Part shown: positions 28,278 to 38,178 of the stretch, piece after piece
Position numbering within the stretch: the first letter of the stretch is position 1
How the letters are laid out: each line of letters starts with the position of its first letter
Assembly: GCA_963799245.1 (NCBI GenBank)
Contig: CAWCWN010000002.1
Location: 1-64,000 of the forward strand
Direction of reading: 5' to 3'
Length of the DNA stretch: 64,000 nucleotides
DNA from: CAWCWN01 sp963799245
GTDB lineage: Bacteria > Chloroflexota > Ktedonobacteria > Ktedonobacterales > Ktedonobacteraceae
The notes under the pieces: model-generated
Told to the model about the DNA's origin: nothing
The model's database searches: none
What the model saw: only the letters and a program-made list of their open reading frames with translations
Translations under genes and position numbers: made by a program

Positions 28278-29528
28278 ATGCATACAGCCAATCACATTCA
28301 GCGCTTGCAATGCGTCCTCTGTGGGCGCAGCTACGACCCGGCCGCAGTAGCCTATACCTGTCCTGCCTGCGGTCCCCTGGGCGTGCTGGCTGTGCACTAT
28401 GACTATGGGCAGATCGCTCCCCAGATCAGCCGCGCACAGCTGGCGCAATGCCTGGAGCAGGGCGTCTGGCGCTATCGTCCGCTGCTGCCGATCCCTTATA
28501 GCTACCGCGCCGCGCCGCCGCTCGCCATAGGTGGAACTCCGCTCTATGCAGTTGCCAGGCTGCGTAACTATCTCGGTATGAGTGATCTCTGGTTGAAAGA
28601 TGATACACGCAACCCCAGCGCCTCGCTCAAAGACAGGGCCAGCATTATCGCCGTCTGCCTGGCCCAGGGGAGAACCGTGGCCTGCGCCTCCACGGGTAAT
28701 GCGGCTTCATCTCTGGCTGTGCAGGCGGCGGCTGCCGGCCTGCCCTGCTATATCTTTGTGCCGCGCAATGCCGCGCGCGCCAAAATCGTCCAGCTACTGA
28801 TGTGTGGCGCGACAGTCTTTGCGGTGCAGGGCAGCTATGACGACGCCTTTGACCTGTGCATTGAAGCATGTCACACATTTGGCTGGTATAACCGCAACAC
28901 GGGCTATAACCCTTATCTTGTTGAAGGCAAAAAGACTGTTGGCCTGGAGATCGCTGAACAACTGAACTGGCGGGTGCCCGATACTGTAATCGTCCCTACG
29001 GGCGATGGCTGTATTATCAGTGGCGTCTATCGTGGCTTCGAGGACTTCTTGCGCCTGGGCCTTATCAGCGCCATGCCGCGTCTGCTAGCGGTGCAGGCGG
29101 CGGGTTCCCCTGCGATCGTGTGCGCATTAGAAAGCGACGGCGTCATTCGTCCCTGCGCGGCCAATACCATCGCGGATGGCATCTCCGTTGGCCTGCCGCG
29201 CAATGGAGCCATGGCGGTGCGGCATATTCGCGCCAGTGGCGGCTTTGGTATCACCGTTACGGACGCCGAGATCCTCGCCGCGCAGAAAGCTCTGGCGAGG
29301 CTTTCGGGCGTCTTCGCCGAACCTTCGGGCGCCGCTTGTTATGCCGGCCTGCTGCGTCTACTTGAGGAAGGCAGGCTGGCGCGCGATGAACGAGTTGTCC
29401 TGCTCGTCACCGGCAGTGGTCTCAAGAGCATCGACGCGGTTGCGGAGGCGGCTGGGAGTGTCGTGCCGATCGAGAAAGGGCAAGGGGGGATGCTTATGGT
29501 CGAAAAAGTGGTACGCTCCCAGAGCTGA
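28278..29528 (+). CDS. Threonine synthase-like PLP enzyme
   Basis: About 416 residues. It opens with a zinc-ribbon-like Cys pattern (CVLCGRSYDP, YTCPACG), common in ThrC-like proteins. The PLP lysine motif is NPSASLKDRA, the loop CASTGNAASSLAVQ, then FVPRNAARAKIVQLL, and the phosphate cup VVPTGDGCIISGV. ATG 28278 is four bases after the preceding PLP gene. Being inside a purine-degradation run rather than with hom/thrB suggests a role other than threonine synthesis, but catalysis of the ThrC reaction cannot be excluded. Confidence 0.83.
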   Translation: MHTANHIQRLQCVLCGRSYDPAAVAYTCPACGPLGVLAVHYDYGQIAPQISRAQLAQCLEQGVWRYRPLLPIPYSYRAAPPLAIGGTPLYAVARLRNYLGMSDLWLKDDTRNPSASLKDRASIIAVCLAQGRTVACASTGNAASSLAVQAAAAGLPCYIFVPRNAARAKIVQLLMCGATVFAVQGSYDDAFDLCIEACHTFGWYNRNTGYNPYLVEGKKTVGLEIAEQLNWRVPDTVIVPTGDGCIISGVYRGFEDFLRLGLISAMPRLLAVQAAGSPAIVCALESDGVIRPCAANTIADGISVGLPRNGAMAVRHIRASGGFGITVTDAEILAAQKALARLSGVFAEPSGAACYAGLLRLLEEGRLARDERVVLLVTGSGLKSIDAVAEAAGSVVPIEKGQGGMLMVEKVVRSQS

Positions 29529-29626
29529 AAGGGAAAGATTGCAAGTATGCTGATGGTGGCAGGCCGAACGCGTGCGCAGGCCCTGGCGTGTGGATAAGGA
29601 AGACGTAATGGAAGGACGGGGAACAT

Positions 29627-30997
29627 ATGCCTGACATCCTGGTTGGGAATGGAAGCGTAGTCACGCTTGACGTCGCTGACACTGTGTTTGAGCACGGCGC
29701 CGTGCTTATCCAAAATGGCCGTATTGCTGCTATCGGTGCTGATAGCGCCTTGCGTCAGCAGTACCCGGCTGCCCAGTACGTTGATGCCCGGGGAGGGCTG
29801 GTAATGCCGGGCTTTCTCTGCACACACACCCATTTTTACAGCGCATTTGCGCGGGGCATGGCCATTCCAGGGCCGGCCCCGCGCAGCTTTCCTGAAATAC
29901 TTGAGCGCCTCTGGTGGCGGCTGGATAAGCTGCTAACCCTTGAAGATACTCGCGCCAGCGCCGAGGTCTTCATGGTCGATGCGATTCGCAATGGCACAAC
30001 CTGTGTTATTGATCATCATGCCAGTCCCAACGCCGTTGAAGGCAGCCTGGACGTTATCGCCGATGCCGTTGTGCAGGCCGGTATACGCGCCTGCCTCGCT
30101 TACGAAGTCTCAGACCGTGATGGCCCGGCAGCCAGCGAGGCCGCTATGCGTGAAAATGAGCGCTTCATACGTTCCTTGCGCGCTCAGCGCCTGCAACAGG
30201 CACAGGAGGGAAGAATCGCTGCCAGTTATGGCCTGCACGCCTCCTTCACGCTCAGTCCGGCCACTCTTGAACGCTGCGCCGCCGCAGGCGCCGATCTCGG
30301 CGTAGGCTTCCATGTTCATGTTGCCGAGGACGGCCTGGATGAGAATGACAGTCTCGCTCGCTACGGTCTGCGCGTTGTTGAGCGCCTTGAGGCCAACGCT
30401 ATCCTGGGACCGCGCAGCATTGCTGCTCATTGTGTACATGTCACCAGCGGTGAGATGGGCCGCCTGGCGGCGACGCGTACACATGGTGTGCATAATCCGC
30501 GCTCGAATATGAATAATGCCGTTGGCCGCGCTCCCGTTGCGGAGATGCTGCAGGCAGGTATGAACGTTGGTATGGGCAACGATGGCTTCAGTATGAATAT
30601 GCTGCAGGAGATGAAAGCGGCTTACCTGCTGCATAAGCTGGCACTACGCGATCCGCGTGAAATGCCGGGCGACCTTGTCGTGCAGCTGGCTTTTCAGCGC
30701 AATGCCCAGATTATCCGCGCCGTCTTTAGCCCCTTCAGCGCGGCTTTCCCGCAGGTGGGGACGCTCTGCGTGGGAGCGGCCGCCGATCTTGTCCTGCTGG
30801 ATTATCTACCGCCGACGCCTCTCAACGGCGCAAATTTTCCCTGGCACCTTATTTTTGGTATAGATGCACAGCATGTGAACTCGACCATGGTAGCAGGACG
30901 CTGGCTCATGCGAGATCGCCAGCTGCTTATCATCGATGAAGCGCGTAGCCATGCCCGGGCCAGAGAACTCTCACTGGCCCTGTGGCAAAAAATGTAA
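29627..30997 (+). CDS. ssnA: SsnA-type aminohydrolase
   Basis: A 456-residue amidohydrolase of the SsnA/TrzA-ATZ group. Metal ligands are readable in PGFLCTHTHFYSAFARGM, FHVHVAEDG, AAHCVHV and GNDGFSMNM. SsnA is part of the purine/urate clusters and is thought to open or deaminate a ring intermediate. GGAAGGACGGGG lies just before the ATG. The following ygeY, carbamate kinase and ygeW order matches related clusters. Confidence 0.88.
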   Translation: MPDILVGNGSVVTLDVADTVFEHGAVLIQNGRIAAIGADSALRQQYPAAQYVDARGGLVMPGFLCTHTHFYSAFARGMAIPGPAPRSFPEILERLWWRLDKLLTLEDTRASAEVFMVDAIRNGTTCVIDHHASPNAVEGSLDVIADAVVQAGIRACLAYEVSDRDGPAASEAAMRENERFIRSLRAQRLQQAQEGRIAASYGLHASFTLSPATLERCAAAGADLGVGFHVHVAEDGLDENDSLARYGLRVVERLEANAILGPRSIAAHCVHVTSGEMGRLAATRTHGVHNPRSNMNNAVGRAPVAEMLQAGMNVGMGNDGFSMNMLQEMKAAYLLHKLALRDPREMPGDLVVQLAFQRNAQIIRAVFSPFSAAFPQVGTLCVGAAADLVLLDYLPPTPLNGANFPWHLIFGIDAQHVNSTMVAGRWLMRDRQLLIIDEARSHARARELSLALWQKM

Positions 30998-31084
30998 GTC
31001 TTCATTCGAGGTGGGGCAGGTTTCTACAATGCTCAATCCAATGCCTGTATGGCTTGTAAATACTACTTTAGCAGGAGGGTCTAA

Positions 31085-32293
31085 ATGATGAATGTGCGTG
31101 AAGTCCAAACAGCCGTCCAGCGGGAACTGGCTCAGCAGCATGATGCCATGCTGCAGTTCCTGCGTGACATTATTGCTATTCCCAGCTTTGACAGCCAGCT
31201 TGGCCCCATTGGCGACGCCGTTGGAGCGCGCATGGCCGATCTGGCTTTTGATGAAGTGCGCCGTGACGCCATGGGCAATATCCTGGGCCGCGTCGGTAAT
31301 GGCTCGCTTACCCTGCTCTACGATAGTCACCTGGATACGGTCAGTATCGCCGACGCCAGTCAATGGCGCTGGGATCCTTTTAAGGGCAAGGTCGAGAATG
31401 GCATCATCTATGGGCTTGGGGCGGGAGATGAGAAATGTTCCACGCCGCCCATGATCTATGCCATGGCAGCGCTCAAGAAATTGGGGCTGGCCAGGGATTG
31501 GACGCTGTATTATTTTGGCAACATGGAGGAATGGTGCGATGGGATCTCCGGCAATGCCCTGGTTGAGCATGAAGGTATTCACCCCGATTTCGTTGTCGTG
31601 GGCGAGTCGACCGCAATGGATATTTATCGCGGCCACCGTGGACGCACCGAGATCAGCGTTACCTTTAAAGGCCGCAGCTGCCATGCCAGCGCGCCGGAGC
31701 GCGGTGTTAATGCTCTCTACAGGGCTATTCCTTTTATCCAGGGAGTTGAGCGGCTCAACCAGGAGCTCAAGAGACGCCCGGACCCCTTCCTTGGCCCAGG
31801 CTCGATTACCGTTACCAATATCAGCACGCGCACAGCCTCGCTCAACGCTGTTCCCGATGAGTGTTCGCTCTATATTGATCGGCGCATGCATCCAGCAGAG
31901 AACAGAGAGGTCGTTTTAAGCGAACTACACGCGCTGCCCAACGCCGAACTGGCCGAGATTGTTGTGCCCACATATACAGAGGCGAGCTATACCGGCTTTG
32001 CCTTTCCCGTGGAAAAAATCTTTCCTGCATGGGCGCTGGCAGAAGATCATCCCTATGTCCAGGCGGGCAAAGCCACGTTTGAGAGCTGCTATGGCCGCCC
32101 GGCAAAAACCGGCAAGTGGGTCTTTTCAACCAATGCTACCTACTGGATGGGCAAGGCCGCTATCCCCACGCTCGGTTTCGGCCCTGGCGAAGAACGCTGG
32201 GCCCATAGCGTGCTTGATCAGGTGCCAGTTGCCGAGGTCGTCCGGTGCGCCGACTTCTATGCTATGCTCCCACTCTTTCTGGAGGTCAGATGA
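31085..32293 (+). CDS. ygeY: YgeY-family M20 hydrolase
   Basis: A 402-residue M20-type metallohydrolase. The family's two-metal site is visible in LLYDSHLDTVS and IYGLGAGDEKCSTPP, with the glutamates in FGNMEEWCDG and GEST, and the dimerisation-domain histidine in GRSCHASAPERGVNAL. YgeY proteins are linked to selenium and purine genes and are proposed to hydrolyse a ureido intermediate. GCAGGAGG precedes the ATG by six bases. The last four bases overlap the carbamate kinase start. Confidence 0.9.
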   Translation: MMNVREVQTAVQRELAQQHDAMLQFLRDIIAIPSFDSQLGPIGDAVGARMADLAFDEVRRDAMGNILGRVGNGSLTLLYDSHLDTVSIADASQWRWDPFKGKVENGIIYGLGAGDEKCSTPPMIYAMAALKKLGLARDWTLYYFGNMEEWCDGISGNALVEHEGIHPDFVVVGESTAMDIYRGHRGRTEISVTFKGRSCHASAPERGVNALYRAIPFIQGVERLNQELKRRPDPFLGPGSITVTNISTRTASLNAVPDECSLYIDRRMHPAENREVVLSELHALPNAELAEIVVPTYTEASYTGFAFPVEKIFPAWALAEDHPYVQAGKATFESCYGRPAKTGKWVFSTNATYWMGKAAIPTLGFGPGEERWAHSVLDQVPVAEVVRCADFYAMLPLFLEVR

Positions 32294-33238
32294 GTAAACT
32301 CGCAGTCGTTGCCATTGGAGGCAACTCCATTATCAAAGATGATGCCCATAAGACGGTGCCCGATCAATTTGCTGCCGTGCGAGCGACCGCCGTGCACATT
32401 GCCGCGATGATCGCCCAGGGTTGGAATGTTGTTGTCACACACGGCAATGGCCCTCAGGTCGGGTTCAATTTGCTGCGCTCGGAATATGCCGCCGGGGTCC
32501 TACACCCGGTGCCTCTCGATTTATGTGGCGCGGATACCCAGGGCGCCATTGGCTACATGCTTCAGCAGGCCTTGCACAACGAGTTTTTGCGCCGCGATAT
32601 CCAGCGCCAGTGCGTGACGCTTGTTTCACAGGTACTGGTCGATCGCGACGACCCTGCTCTGAAGCATCCCTCCAAGCCGATCGGTTCTTTCTATAGCGAG
32701 AATGATGCGCGCGCCAAAATGCAGCAGGAGGGCTGGACAATGGTTGAAGATGCCGGCCGTGGCTGGCGCAGGGTGGTGCCCTCGCCTCTGCCCCGCCAGA
32801 TTATCGAGTGCAGCACCATCGAGACCCTCATTGCAAACAACTTCGTTGTGGTTGCCGTTGGTGGAGGAGGTATTCCCGTCGTACGCGATGACGCTGGCAA
32901 CCTCAGGGGCGTTGAGGGTGTAATCGACAAAGATCTCGCCTCGAGCCTGCTTGCCACAAAGCTACGTGCCGATCTCCTGCTCATATCAACCGCAGTGGAG
33001 AAAGTGTCACTCTACTTTAAGCAGCCTGATCAGCGCGACCTGGATAGTATCTCTCTCAGCGAGGCCAGGCGTTACTATCAAGATGGACACTTCGCCAGGG
33101 GTAGTATGGGGCCCAAGATTTCAGGCAGTCATCAATTACCTCGAAAATGGCGGCGAAGCCGCCCTCATCACTATGCCTGAAACCATTGGCAAGGCGCTCA
33201 CCGGGCAGAGCGGCACGTGGATTCGCCGGGATGCTTAA
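32290..33238 (+). CDS. arcC: Carbamate kinase (YqeA/ArcC), frameshifted near the C-terminus
   Basis: About 315 codons. Carbamate kinase makes ATP and carbamate from carbamoyl phosphate and ADP. Motifs are VVAIGGNSIIKD, VVTHGNGPQVGFN, and VVAVGGGGIPVV with a VIDKDLASSLLA block. The frame slips near 33117, where ATTTCAGG holds one T too many; removing it gives KIQAVINYLENGGEAALIT and a normal end at 33238. The ATG overlaps the ygeY stop. With YgeW next, it would harvest energy from carbamoyl phosphate released in purine breakdown. Confidence 0.9.
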
Positions 33239-33279
33239 CCATCTTTGCTCTCTCATAGGGAAAGGACATTGCAAACGCT

Positions 33280-34263
33280 ATGAAAACAAACTTACGGGGC
33301 CGGGACTTTATCAGCACCCAGGAATGGAGCAGAGAAGAGCTTGAAACGGTCCTGCAGCTCGCCTTCGATCTTAAAATGAAGTGGGGCCTCGACCTGCCAG
33401 CACGCCTGCTGGAGGATAAGACCCTCTTTATGCTCTTCTTCTTCTCCTCAACGCGCACGCGCAACTCTTTTGAGGCGGGTATGACGCGCCTGGGCGGCCA
33501 TGCTATTTTCCTGGAACCCGACAAGATGCAGATCGCTCATGGCGATACACCCAAGGAGATCGGCCGCATCCTCTCTGCTTATGGTCACGGTATCGCTATT
33601 CGTCACTGCGACTGGGGCGATGGTAACAGGTACCTGCGCGCGGTGGCGGAATTCGCGCGCGTGCCAGTTATCAATATGCAGTGCGACATCTATCATCCCT
33701 GCCAGGCGATGGCCGACCTCATGACCTGTGTCGAGAAAAAAGGCGATCTACGCGCTAAAAAAGTAGTGATGTCGTGGGCGTATGCCAAGTCCTATACCAA
33801 GCCGCTCTCGCTGCCGCAGTCGGTCATCGAGCTCTTTACGCAATTCGGGGCCGAAGTTACACTTGCCCACCCGCCTGAATTCGCCTTGATGGCGGAGATA
33901 CTCGACAACGCCGCCAGCAACGCGCGTAAAACAGGCGGCAGCTTTAACGTCGTTCACGACATGGATGAAGCTTTTACCAATGCCGATGTCGTCTATCCCA
34001 AGAGCTGGGGACCGCTGGTCGCTATGCAGGATGATGCCAGCATGGTCGATACCATTCGTCGCTACGAGAGCTGGATCTGCGACGAACGTCGCATGTCGCT
34101 GGCCAAGGAAGATGCCATCTATATGCACTGCCTGCCCGCAGACCGCGGCGTTGAAGTGACCGACGCCGTTATCGATGGCCCCCAGTCCGTCGTGTATGAC
34201 CAGGCCGAGAATCGCATGCATGTGCAAAACGCGATCATGGCGCTGACCATGGGGGGCAGGTGA
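33280..34263 (+). CDS. ygeW: Knotted carbamoyltransferase YgeW
   Basis: A 327-residue ATCase/OTCase-fold protein. The carbamoyl-phosphate site is SSTRTRNSFEAGM, with IYHPCQAMADLMT and the substrate motif MHCLPADRG. It is shorter than E. coli YgeW (near 390 residues) but retains the trans-carbamoylase core. In the urate pathway YgeW is proposed to phosphorolyse a ureido group to give carbamoyl phosphate. The adjacent carbamate kinase supports that direction. A terminator palindrome follows. Confidence 0.88.
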   Translation: MKTNLRGRDFISTQEWSREELETVLQLAFDLKMKWGLDLPARLLEDKTLFMLFFFSSTRTRNSFEAGMTRLGGHAIFLEPDKMQIAHGDTPKEIGRILSAYGHGIAIRHCDWGDGNRYLRAVAEFARVPVINMQCDIYHPCQAMADLMTCVEKKGDLRAKKVVMSWAYAKSYTKPLSLPQSVIELFTQFGAEVTLAHPPEFALMAEILDNAASNARKTGGSFNVVHDMDEAFTNADVVYPKSWGPLVAMQDDASMVDTIRRYESWICDERRMSLAKEDAIYMHCLPADRGVEVTDAVIDGPQSVVYDQAENRMHVQNAIMALTMGGR

Positions 34264-34270
34264 AATAATC

Positions 34271-34308
34271 ATTCTGTGCCGCGGCCTGTGCAGGCCGCGG
34301 CACAGAAT
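34271..34308. terminator. Bidirectional terminator between ygeW and a receiver gene
   Basis: An 18-bp perfect stem with a 2-base centre spanning 34271-34308, between converging genes, eight bases after the ygeW stop. Confidence 0.75.
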
Positions 34309-34321
34309 AAAAGCAAGCATG

Positions 34322-34705
34322 CTAGCGTATGTGCTCGACCAGTACCTCATGCACAGTGCGTACAAGGGCCTCTTCACTGATCGGCTTTGTCAGGTAACGA
34401 TCTGCCCCCTGACGTAATCCCCACCTCTGATCCATCGGCGTATCCTTGCTGCTTACCATGATGATGGAGAGGTTCCGTTCAGGATCCAGCGCGCGCAACT
34501 GGCGGCATACTCCAAAGCCACTCACCCCGGGCAGCACGACATCCAGGATCAGGCAGTGTGGTCGTTCGCGCACAGCTTTTGCCAGCCCTTCAGCTCCATC
34601 GGCCGCAGTCACCACCTCATAGCCAGCTTTACGTAAAGTTCGCGTTATCAGATGCGCCGAGGTCGCACTATCGTCGATCACAAGTACTTTCGGTACGTTT
34701 ACCAC
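34322..34705 (-). CDS. Single-domain response regulator (CheY-like)
   Basis: A 127-residue stand-alone receiver. The acid pair is in VLVIDDSATSA, the phosphoacceptor in CLILDVVLPGVSGF, and the conserved Ser and Lys in IIMVSSKDTP and YLTKPISEE. It has no output domain, so it probably acts through protein contacts as in chemotaxis or twitching systems. It stands alone, convergent to the purine genes. Confidence 0.9.
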   Translation of the reverse strand: MVNVPKVLVIDDSATSAHLITRTLRKAGYEVVTAADGAEGLAKAVRERPHCLILDVVLPGVSGFGVCRQLRALDPERNLSIIMVSSKDTPMDQRWGLRQGADRYLTKPISEEALVRTVHEVLVEHIR

Positions 34706-34968
34706 AAGAGATGTATTTTCCTTTCGATTTATCTAGACATGTAGATAGTATAGTCAGAGAAAGAGAATAACTGGCAAAAATACTGCCCCCCTTCTTTGTA
34801 ATAGGACTACATTGCTATGCCGATCTACCTGTTGACAAGATGAGCAAGGTGCCTCTGACCATCCTGCTTGCTGCTCGGGTCACTCTCAGGGGTGGTCGAG
34901 GGTGCTGGATATGGCACCTATGCTATAATAAAAATGGCAAGACTCATAAGAAATTGGAGGCGACAATC

Positions 34969-35988
34969 ATGGGCCGCTTTCAACCGCGAAGTTCGGCGGG
35001 TGAGAACCTGCGCGCTCTACTGCACTCGATATCCTGGCGTTTGTTGCTGCTTTTGCCGGTTATGCTGGTTCTGGCTATCCCAGCATTTTATTATGGCACG
35101 CACGCCGGGCAAAAAGTCTTCCCATCCATCGCCAACTACTTCTATAACCTGTCAGGCCCGCAGCCGGCGGCAACGCCGACGCCGCAGCCGGCCTTTATGA
35201 CGACGCTGCCACAACCGGGTTCGCTGCTTTATACCGTCCAGCAGGGCGATAATTGTGACGAGATTCTCGCCGTGCAAATGCGCATGGCCGACGCAGGTAT
35301 CGTTTTCTCGGACGTCAATGCCAGCACGATCAACGCCCTCAGTGCCTCGCTTGGCCAGAACTGCAAAGACTTGCAGCCGGGTATGGTGCTGACGCTCTCA
35401 CCTCAGTACCCCCTGCTGGCCCTGGGCGGCAGGGTACTCTCCATCGATCCACTGACACCTCAGCAGGTGTTGCCCACCCCTGTAATTCCTGTCTCGCACC
35501 AGGAACAGCTCGGCGCCGATTGTTCCGGTGGCTGCAAGCTGGCCGTACGCCTCGCTGCAGATACCGTGATACAGTTGAATGTTGAGACGACCCTGCCTGT
35601 AAAAGTTGGCTCCTGGGTCTGGGCGCAGGCCACATATGCCCGCCAGCAGATCAAGGGCTTTGACAACTATCCCTACGTCGATCCCCATGCCTCACTGAAT
35701 GGGATGTACCTGCGCGTCTGCGACCTGCAGGTCGACAACACGCATGACGACAACTCGCTCTCCTGCGACCAGCTTACGCCCAACACCGTCGACGATGACC
35801 ACGGCGCCTGGCTCTTTGGGGTTATCGGTTCCAGCTCGCTGGGCCATTGGGGCTATCCACTGCACCTGGCGGCTGGGACGCGCGTCTTGCTCTGGCTTAC
35901 TCTCGCCGCGAACGGTAACCTGAAATTCCAGCGGGGCAATCCTGTCTATCGCTACGATGAGGCCGCACATTTATACGTGAAAGTCTAG
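34969..35988 (+). CDS. Membrane-anchored LysM-like protein, function unknown
   Basis: About 339 residues. One membrane helix near residues 25-46 (LLLLLPVMLVLAIPAF), a Pro/Thr/Gln-rich linker, then a LysM-like block (LLYTVQQGDNCDEILAVQM, LQPGMVLTL), which in other proteins binds peptidoglycan-type sugars. The C-terminal domain, with paired cysteines (DCSGGCKL), is not recognised. ATG 34969 has GGAGG nine bases upstream and is preferred over the longer upstream frame. It precedes the Ser/Thr kinase and may share envelope functions. Confidence 0.7.
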   Translation: MGRFQPRSSAGENLRALLHSISWRLLLLLPVMLVLAIPAFYYGTHAGQKVFPSIANYFYNLSGPQPAATPTPQPAFMTTLPQPGSLLYTVQQGDNCDEILAVQMRMADAGIVFSDVNASTINALSASLGQNCKDLQPGMVLTLSPQYPLLALGGRVLSIDPLTPQQVLPTPVIPVSHQEQLGADCSGGCKLAVRLAADTVIQLNVETTLPVKVGSWVWAQATYARQQIKGFDNYPYVDPHASLNGMYLRVCDLQVDNTHDDNSLSCDQLTPNTVDDDHGAWLFGVIGSSSLGHWGYPLHLAAGTRVLLWLTLAANGNLKFQRGNPVYRYDEAAHLYVKV

Positions 35989-36142
35989 TCAGCAGCAAAA
36001 ATTCCCTGTTGCGAAAGCTTGAAATCTAGCTGCTAGCGGTTGAGTAACGCGCTCATTTCATGATATAGTTGTGCCATAATTGAGCTAAGCTGCGTTTAGC
36101 TATGGAATGTGCTCGCTAGTTAGCTGCGTGGAGAAAAATTGT

Positions 36143-38149
36143 ATGTCAGGCTTAGAGGGCAGGGTTCTTGGTCGTTACGAGTTGCGGCGCTTGATCGGTA
36201 GAGGTGGTATGGCCGATGTCTATGAAGGGTACGACACGCATTTTGACCGCGTAGTGGCCGTCAAGGTATTTAAACGCGAAGATGAGGAGATGCTTGACCG
36301 CTTCGTCCGTGAAGCCCGTCTGATGGCCTCATTCCGTAATCCGCACCTGGTACAGGTCTATGACACCGGAGCCGAGCAGGTCGCTGGCGATAACCGCTAC
36401 TATATCGTCATGCCTTTTATGCAAGGGGGCACGCTGCGCGCCAGGATTCGTCGCTCACCCCTCTCGCTGGCGGAGGCCTGTAAAAATCTCAGCGATATTG
36501 CCTCCGCCCTTGCATACATCCACCAGCAGGGCATCATTCATCGCGACATCAAGTCCTCGAACGTCTTGCTCGATGGCGGTGGACGCTGCTATCTCTCCGA
36601 TTTTGGCATTGCTCGCAGCGATAATGAAGCCACGCAGCTCACTATGACGGGAAACATCCTTGGTACCGTTGAATACCTCGCACCGGAACTATTCGACGAG
36701 CATCACAAGGCCAATGCGAGCAGTGATCTCTATTCGCTCGGCGTCCTGCTCTTCGAAATGGTTACGGGCCAGTTGCCTTTCTCCGCAGAGAACCAGATCG
36801 CACTGATAACGATGCACATCAACAGGCGGCCTCCAGCAGCAAGCAGCATTGCCCGGGGCGTCAGCCCCGCTGTTGATCGCGTCATCTTCAAGGCACTGGA
36901 AAAGAAGCCCGAACAGCGCTTTAGCAGTGCTGCTGAACTGGCCGCGGCCTTTTGCCGGGCCGCGGCAGCCTATAGTCAGGCCTCAGTTGATGGCGCCTCG
37001 CAGGGCCACATGGAAGATGGCCTGCCTCGACCGGCCAGCAGAGTAGCACCGCCTCCTGTGCTACCTCGAACGCCGGAGGCTGCGAAGCTCAGGCAGGCCT
37101 CTCTTGCGGCGACGACCGAGACGGCTCCTTTCGCTCCAGCTCGTGCGGCGCAAACTCCTCTGCAGCCCCTGGAGCCTCTCCGTCCACAGCCCCCTCCACC
37201 ACCGCCGCGTTCGCCGGCCGGCCCTTTGCCCAGGACGCAGCGCTCTCCCATACCTCCCAGGCGAGCGCGACCGTCGCGCACACGAGGTTGGATCGTTGCT
37301 GTACTGGCCGTGTTAACGCTTCTGTCAGTGGTCGGGCTATGCTTCTACGCTGTGACGACGCAGAAAAGTCCTGGCAGCAGCCAGCTGGGGGATAGTCCTC
37401 CACCGCCTCAGGGTGCCAGGACGCCCAGCGTATCCGGCTCGTCACTCTCTTCCCCTCAGAACACGGCAACGGCGCAGGCGCGGGCTACCACAGCCACCCT
37501 TGTCCACGCGACCGCCAGTGCGCAGGCGCAGGCCAGCGCTACCGCGGGGGTGCTTGCGACCGCCACTGCGGGTTCACCTGTGTACCAGGACGCTCTCAAT
37601 AGCGCAAATAACCCCGCCACCCAGGCCGCAGAATGGGAGGGCCTCGCTGGCAATGATAGCAACTGCTTCTTTCAAGCCGATGGCTATCACGTCACGGAGG
37701 GGGTCAACTTCGTCGATTTTCATGGCTGCAATGAGGCTGGCAAGGCCTACCAGAACGCCACGCTCTCAGTCTCCGTCGTTTTGAAGAGCGGGCATTCTGC
37801 AGGCATCTTCTTTCGCCTCAGTACCGGCGCTCTTAACAGCTTCTCTGGCTACCTCTTTGAGATAGATAACCTCGGTCACTATAAGTTTTCGCTTCTGACG
37901 GGAGGGATCCCTACTACCCTGCAAGTCTGGAGCTTAACTGCGGCCCTCAGGAGAGGCTACAACGTCGCGAATACGCTGCAAGTGGTTATGCGTGGTGCAA
38001 CATTCCTGTGCTATATCAATGGGATCTACGTCACGCAGATCACAGATACAACGTATAGTTCGGCTGGTGAGATCGGCTTTCTGGCCACGACGACCGCTAC
38101 AAATGCCGATGTCGTCTATAGCAACCTGAAAGTGTATGCTCACCCCTAG
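36143..38149 (+). CDS. Membrane Ser/Thr protein kinase with extracellular lectin-like domain
   Basis: A 668-residue PknB-type kinase. The glycine loop is LIGRGGMADVYEGYD, the catalytic loop IIHRDIKSSNVLLD, followed by DFGIARS and the activation segment GTVEYLAPELF. A long Pro/Arg-rich linker (about residues 290-380) precedes one membrane helix (VAVLAVLTLLSVVGLCFYAV), then an Ala/Thr-rich stalk. The outer domain (about 480-668) resembles a concanavalin-like/DUF1080 fold. ATG 36143 has GGAG nine bases upstream. It would phosphorylate cytoplasmic targets in response to an outer signal. Confidence 0.9.
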   Translation: MSGLEGRVLGRYELRRLIGRGGMADVYEGYDTHFDRVVAVKVFKREDEEMLDRFVREARLMASFRNPHLVQVYDTGAEQVAGDNRYYIVMPFMQGGTLRARIRRSPLSLAEACKNLSDIASALAYIHQQGIIHRDIKSSNVLLDGGGRCYLSDFGIARSDNEATQLTMTGNILGTVEYLAPELFDEHHKANASSDLYSLGVLLFEMVTGQLPFSAENQIALITMHINRRPPAASSIARGVSPAVDRVIFKALEKKPEQRFSSAAELAAAFCRAAAAYSQASVDGASQGHMEDGLPRPASRVAPPPVLPRTPEAAKLRQASLAATTETAPFAPARAAQTPLQPLEPLRPQPPPPPPRSPAGPLPRTQRSPIPPRRARPSRTRGWIVAVLAVLTLLSVVGLCFYAVTTQKSPGSSQLGDSPPPPQGARTPSVSGSSLSSPQNTATAQARATTATLVHATASAQAQASATAGVLATATAGSPVYQDALNSANNPATQAAEWEGLAGNDSNCFFQADGYHVTEGVNFVDFHGCNEAGKAYQNATLSVSVVLKSGHSAGIFFRLSTGALNSFSGYLFEIDNLGHYKFSLLTGGIPTTLQVWSLTAALRRGYNVANTLQVVMRGATFLCYINGIYVTQITDTTYSSAGEIGFLATTTATNADVVYSNLKVYAHP

Positions 38150-38178
38150 CTAAGGTGCCTAGTTTATGGAGGTTATTC

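Noticed and set aside
30971..31891. A 306-codon open frame antisense to ygeY
   Set aside because: The plus-strand M20 motifs are clear; codon bias of the real gene opens the opposite frame.
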